Assembly: GCA_963205465.1 (NCBI GenBank)
Contig: CAUJKG010000289.1
Span: 1 to 8,510 of the forward strand
Direction of reading: 5' to 3'
Origin: Pseudomonadota bacterium
Lineage (GTDB): Bacteria > Pseudomonadota > Alphaproteobacteria > Rhizobiales > Xanthobacteraceae
DNA length: 8,510 bases
The notes under the pieces are model-generated. The model was not told the origin of the DNA. It ran no database searches and saw only the letters and a list, made by a program, of their open reading frames with translations. Shown here piece by piece: positions 6,241 through 8,510 of the stretch. The position numbers and the translations under genes were made by a program. Within the stretch, counting starts at the first letter, position 1, and each line of letters begins with the position of its first letter.

Positions 6241-6274
6241 ATTATCAAGAATACGATTCTCATATATTGATAAT
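6241..6274. promoter_or_regulatory. Nested inverted repeats, candidate IclR operator
   Basis: The outer arms ATTATCAA (6241-6248) and TTGATAAT (6267-6274) are exact reverse complements, 18 bases apart. Inside the spacer is a second, perfect palindrome AGAAT-ACG-ATTCT (6248-6260). A near copy of the inner element is found ahead of the SBP-1 operon (2673-2684). IclR-family regulators bind short imperfect palindromes in divergent promoters, which fits, but no experimental site is known here. Confidence 0.5.
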
Positions 6275-6350
6275 GATCAAGATGACTTGCTGTGCAGCGC
6301 AACGTCATTTTCTGAGCAGTCCGCATAAAACCGCTGTAATTCCAGAAAGC

Positions 6351-6355
6351 GAGGA
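6351..6355 (+). promoter_or_regulatory. Ribosome-binding site abutting the IclR start
   Basis: GAGGA touches the ATG directly (AAAGCGAGGA then ATG), leaving almost no spacer. No alternative start exists between the upstream in-frame stop at 6326-6328 and this ATG, so the start is kept, but translation may be weak. Confidence 0.4.
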
Positions 6356-7177
6356 ATGAAAAAACAAACGAAACAGATCAGGCGGCTCAAAAAAAGAACG
6401 GCCGGCATAGCCGCCCGGCAGGGCAAGAACCAGCGCACCGGCTCCGCCAATCGCGTGCTACAGATTCTTTCGCTGTTCGCCACCGGCCCCGCGCAAGCGA
6501 GTGTTGAGGAAATTTCCATTGCAATCGGCGTCCCGAAGAGTTCGGCCTATCGCTATGTAAAGATTCTGAAGGATGCCGGCTTCATTGCAGAAATTGGCAA
6601 TGGGCGGCTCGAGGTGTCTCCTCTCTCGACTGGCCTTGCCCGCAACTCCAAGCTTACCGGAAACCTGATTTCCAACGCCCGTCCGGTGATGCAGCGGCTC
6701 ACGCAAGGATCGCGGGAACTGACCTTGCTGGTGAAGCGCTCGGGTCATTTCGGCGTTTGCATCGAAAGCTGCGAGTCCATCATGCCGCTTCGCTATACTT
6801 TCGAAGTCGGCGCGACGTTCCCGCTGCACCAGCCCGGAGCGCTGCGCCGCTCGCTGCTCGCTTATGCCTCCGAAGACGAGCAGGAACGAATCCTGAGCAA
6901 TGCGATGCATTCCGACCCGCAGTTCAAACCGCAGCGGAATGCGCTGCGACGCGAACTGGAGACCATCCGGCAACGCGGCTACGCGGAAAGCCAGACGGAG
7001 ATCACGCCCGACCTGTGGGGCATCTCCGTGCCTATCATAATCGGCGAAACCTCGAACAGCGCGCTGGTTTTGCTCGCGCCAGCTTACCGCATCAACGCCA
7101 CTGAAAAATCCCGGTTGCGAAGTGCAATTCGCGGCGCCGCCAAAGAAATTTCAAGTCAGCTCGAAAGCATGACATAA
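6356..7177 (+). CDS. IclR-family transcriptional regulator
   Basis: Cytoplasmic DNA-binding regulator, 273 residues. A strongly basic tail (1-28, many Lys/Arg) precedes a winged helix-turn-helix at about 30-92 (ANRVLQILSLFA, then VEEISIAIGVPKSSAYRYVKILKDAGFI). The C-terminal effector domain (about 100-270) shows family landmarks: GATFPLHQPGALRRSLLAY (152-170) and the stretch TIRQRGYAESQTEITPDL (203-220) ahead of GISVPI. Family members bind small organic acids or aromatic metabolites and act as repressors or activators of adjacent catabolic operons. Its divergent position opposite the Rieske operon makes that operon the expected target; a shared motif suggests the SBP-1 operon as another. The basic tail is longer than usual. 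It converges on npdG, with a shared terminator between. The effector is unknown. Confidence 0.94.
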   Translation: MKKQTKQIRRLKKRTAGIAARQGKNQRTGSANRVLQILSLFATGPAQASVEEISIAIGVPKSSAYRYVKILKDAGFIAEIGNGRLEVSPLSTGLARNSKLTGNLISNARPVMQRLTQGSRELTLLVKRSGHFGVCIESCESIMPLRYTFEVGATFPLHQPGALRRSLLAYASEDEQERILSNAMHSDPQFKPQRNALRRELETIRQRGYAESQTEITPDLWGISVPIIIGETSNSALVLLAPAYRINATEKSRLRSAIRGAAKEISSQLESMT

Positions 7178-7208
7178 GCGACGAGAGCAAAAAAAACAGC
7201 CAAACGAA

Positions 7209-7241
7209 AAGCCGGCGAGCGGGGTGCCCACTCGCCGGCTT
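7209..7241. terminator. Bidirectional terminator between the IclR gene and npdG
   Basis: Perfect 11-base arms AAGCCGGCGAG (7209-7219) and CTCGCCGGCTT (7231-7241) enclose an 11-base loop. On the plus strand the stem is followed by TTCTTT-like sequence, and on the minus strand by TTTTCGTTT. It lies 32 bases past the IclR stop and 21 bases past the npdG stop, so it can end both convergent transcripts. Confidence 0.88.
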
Positions 7242-7261
7242 CTTTGATAATCGCGGCTTTG

Positions 7262-7939
7262 CTACGCCGTGGAACCGGGCAAACCCGTGATCCGAATTCC
7301 GGCATCGGGGATCTTGTACTTGCGGTTGATCGAAATCAGTACCGAGGTCAGGCTTTCCGCCACGACCGAATTCGCAAGAACGCCGACATCCACGCCCCGC
7401 AATCCGGCCTCGTTGGCCAGTTCAATTCCGACCTGCCTCGCCTCCACGTCGTCACTGGCGACGAGCACGTCGCAATCGATGCGATAGCTCAGTTCCTTGA
7501 GCTTGTGCGCCGAGACATTCTGAAACGCGGAGACAACCTTGGTTTGATCGCCCAAGAGCTTCTGGATGGCGACGACGCAGGAATCCGTTTCCGGCAGCTG
7601 CACCATCGATACTTTCGGCGGTACGAGCGGCACCGTCACGTCGATCAGGATTTTTCCCTTCAGGGCATCCTGCAGTTCTTCGACGGTCGGCTTCTGCGCG
7701 GAAAACGGAACGGTGAGCACCACGATCTCAGCGGCGAGCACGCCGGCACGGCTGTCCATTCCTGCCACGTTCTGCTTTCCGGTCAGGGCATTGAGCGATT
7801 CCGCGGCAGCCACGGCCTTGCTCACGTTCCGCGATCCGATGATGACGCGATGACCGTGCGCCGCCCAGCGGGCAGCCAGCCCACCGCCTTCGGCGCCGGT
7901 GCCGCCTACGATACAGATCGTTCGCAATCCTGCACTCAC
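7262..7939 (-). CDS. npdG: NADPH-dependent F420 reductase (F420H2:NADP+ oxidoreductase)
   Basis: Transfers hydride between NADPH and coenzyme F420, supplying F420H2 to reductases; cytoplasmic, 225 residues with this start. The N-terminal Rossmann motif is VGGTGAEGGGLAARWA (11-26), with GSR at 35-37 for the NADPH 2'-phosphate. Family landmarks follow in order: LTVPFSAQ (75-82), KILIDVTVPL (96-105), SAFQNVSA (137-144), CDVLVASDD (156-164), VGVLANSVVAESLTSVL (185-201) and the closing AGIRITGLP. GTG 7939-7937 is preferred over TTG 7951 because GGAGG lies 5 bases before it, whereas the TTG overlaps that ribosome-binding site. It starts 1 base after the cofH stop, so the two form an operon. The family is confident; a more distant nucleotide oxidoreductase role is unlikely given the adjacent F420 biosynthetic gene. 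Confidence 0.93.
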   Translation of the reverse strand: MSAGLRTICIVGGTGAEGGGLAARWAAHGHRVIIGSRNVSKAVAAAESLNALTGKQNVAGMDSRAGVLAAEIVVLTVPFSAQKPTVEELQDALKGKILIDVTVPLVPPKVSMVQLPETDSCVVAIQKLLGDQTKVVSAFQNVSAHKLKELSYRIDCDVLVASDDVEARQVGIELANEAGLRGVDVGVLANSVVAESLTSVLISINRKYKIPDAGIRITGLPGSTA

Positions 7940-7940
7940 A

Positions 7941-8510
7941 TTAGCCTCCAACTTCCATTTCGATTTTACGCGTCGCTGTTTTCTGCTTGCCTACGAAAGG
8001 ATCCAGCACCAGATCCGTCAGCTCTGTGGCGGCAAAGCTCTTCTCCCGCCGCTCTGCCGAAACCTTCGCATAGAGTGTCGTGCGCTGTTCAGGCACCCGC
8101 TGCAGGGAACGAATAATATCCTCCAGCCGCTCCGGCCCAAGCTCCTGACCGTGCTGCGTGCCCGCCGCCCGCGAGATGCTCTCGTTCATCAAGGTCCCGC
8201 CAAGATCGTTGGCGCCACCACGCAACAGCGCGCCGGCTCCATCCGGTCCCACTTTCACCCAGGACGCCTGAACGTTCGGAATCAAAGGATGCAGGACCAG
8301 CCGCGCGAGCGCATGCATCAAACGCACTTCGCGCCAGGTCGGGCCCTTCCGGGCCTGACCGCGCAGAGACATCGGCGCTTCCATATGCACGAAAGGCAGC
8401 GGCACGAATTCGGTGAAGCCGCCGGTATCGGCCTGCAGATTACGGACGCGCAGCAGATGCCGCGCCCAATGCCGGTAGCCCTCGATATGGCCGAACATCA
8501 CGGTCGCGGT
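7941..8510 (-). CDS. cofH: F420 (FO) biosynthesis radical SAM protein, CofH part (CofH or C-terminal half of FbiC), 5' end cut by window edge
   Basis: CofH joins L-tyrosine-derived 4-hydroxybenzyl to 5-amino-6-ribitylaminouracil, a step in making FO, the deazaflavin core of coenzyme F420. Only the last 189 residues are in the window, in frame from base 8510 (TATVMFGHIEGYRHW). They carry strong family marks: LQADTGGFTEFVPLPFVH (25-42), ARKGPTWREVRLMHALARL (53-71), IPNVQASWVKVG (77-88), GGANDLGGTLMNESISRAAG (98-117) and a QRTTLY tail (142-147). About 40 further residues follow with no recognised motif. The radical SAM CX3CX2C cluster would lie beyond the right edge. Whether the gene is a stand-alone cofH or a cofG-cofH fusion (fbiC) cannot be decided here. 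The stop is 1 base before the npdG start, so cofH is transcribed first. Confidence 0.93.
   Translation of the reverse strand, partial: TATVMFGHIEGYRHWARHLLRVRNLQADTGGFTEFVPLPFVHMEAPMSLRGQARKGPTWREVRLMHALARLVLHPLIPNVQASWVKVGPDGAGALLRGGANDLGGTLMNESISRAAGTQHGQELGPERLEDIIRSLQRVPEQRTTLYAKVSAERREKSFAATELTDLVLDPFVGKQKTATRKIEMEVGG
7945..7949 (-). promoter_or_regulatory. Ribosome-binding site that fixes the npdG start
   Basis: GGAGG on the minus strand, formed by the last two sense codons of cofH (GGA GGC) and placed 5 bases before GTG 7939-7937. This favours the GTG start and implies coupling of npdG translation to cofH. Confidence 0.75.

Larger units (their letters stand above)
6166..6355. promoter_or_regulatory. 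Divergent control region between Rieske operon and IclR regulator
   Basis: 190 bases separate the two divergent start codons, the usual place for IclR-type operators acting on both sides. It contains a 14-base perfect palindrome (6184-6197) and a nested inverted repeat (6241-6274), listed separately. AT-rich TATATT and GATAAT words within 6263-6274 could be -10 elements for the plus strand, but I see no well-spaced -35 partner on either strand, so promoters are not placed. Confidence 0.65.

Noticed and set aside
6156..6359. Small plus-strand frame (67 codons) ending at the IclR start
   Set aside because: It starts inside the Rieske gene and spans the divergent control region, with no ribosome-binding site or family features.
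7244..8116. Plus-strand open frame (290 codons) opposite npdG and cofH
   Set aside because: Overlaps two well-supported minus-strand genes and begins inside the terminator region; no recognisable motif.
1..8510. Mobile elements, CRISPR, tRNA or phage features
   Set aside because: No transposase or integrase motifs, no regularly spaced repeats, and no tRNA-like folds were seen on either strand; the repeats found are short and confined to control regions.

Overview
The window looks like an accessory catabolic and cofactor locus of a Gram-negative bacterium, most likely an alphaproteobacterium of the Rhizobiales/Hyphomicrobiales type. This rests on style, not a marker gene: moderately high G+C coding DNA, NitT/TauT-type ABC transporters with Sec-exported receptors, a Rieske/amidohydrolase cluster, and an IclR regulator. 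There is no rRNA, tRNA, CRISPR array, transposase or phage gene.

Layout, left to right. (1) Positions 1-2604, minus strand: a NitT/TauT-type ABC importer operon, transcribed receptor (SBP-1) -> ATPase -> permease; the permease runs off the left edge. (2) Positions 2605-2981: a 377-base gap with a strong minus-strand terminator for the next unit and a repeat-rich leader for SBP-1. (3) Positions 2982-6165, minus strand: a second unit, transcribed Rieske ferredoxin -> unrecognised 129-residue protein -> amidohydrolase -> second receptor (SBP-2). The first three genes overlap by 8 and 4 bases. (4) Positions 6166-6355: a divergent control region with palindromes. (5) Positions 6356-7177, plus strand: an IclR-family regulator. 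(6) Around 7209-7241: a hairpin that can terminate from both sides. (7) Positions 7262-8510, minus strand: two coenzyme F420 genes, cofH (C-terminal part only, running off the right edge) followed by npdG (NADPH:F420 oxidoreductase).

How they may work together (inference): the IclR protein would sense a small organic molecule and control the divergent Rieske-amidohydrolase-SBP-2 operon, and perhaps also the SBP-1 importer operon. A near-identical 12-base motif (GAATACGATTCT / GAATACGCTTCT) lies in both control regions. Two paralogous receptors would feed one membrane transporter, and the amidohydrolase (possibly a hydrolase or a decarboxylase of the ACMSD-like superfamily) would process the imported compound. 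The Rieske protein would pass electrons to an oxygenase not present here, or work in an unknown way with the 129-residue protein. The adjoining F420 genes could supply a deazaflavin cofactor to a reductase or oxidoreductase of the same pathway, but this link rests only on proximity. The substrate cannot be named from the sequence.
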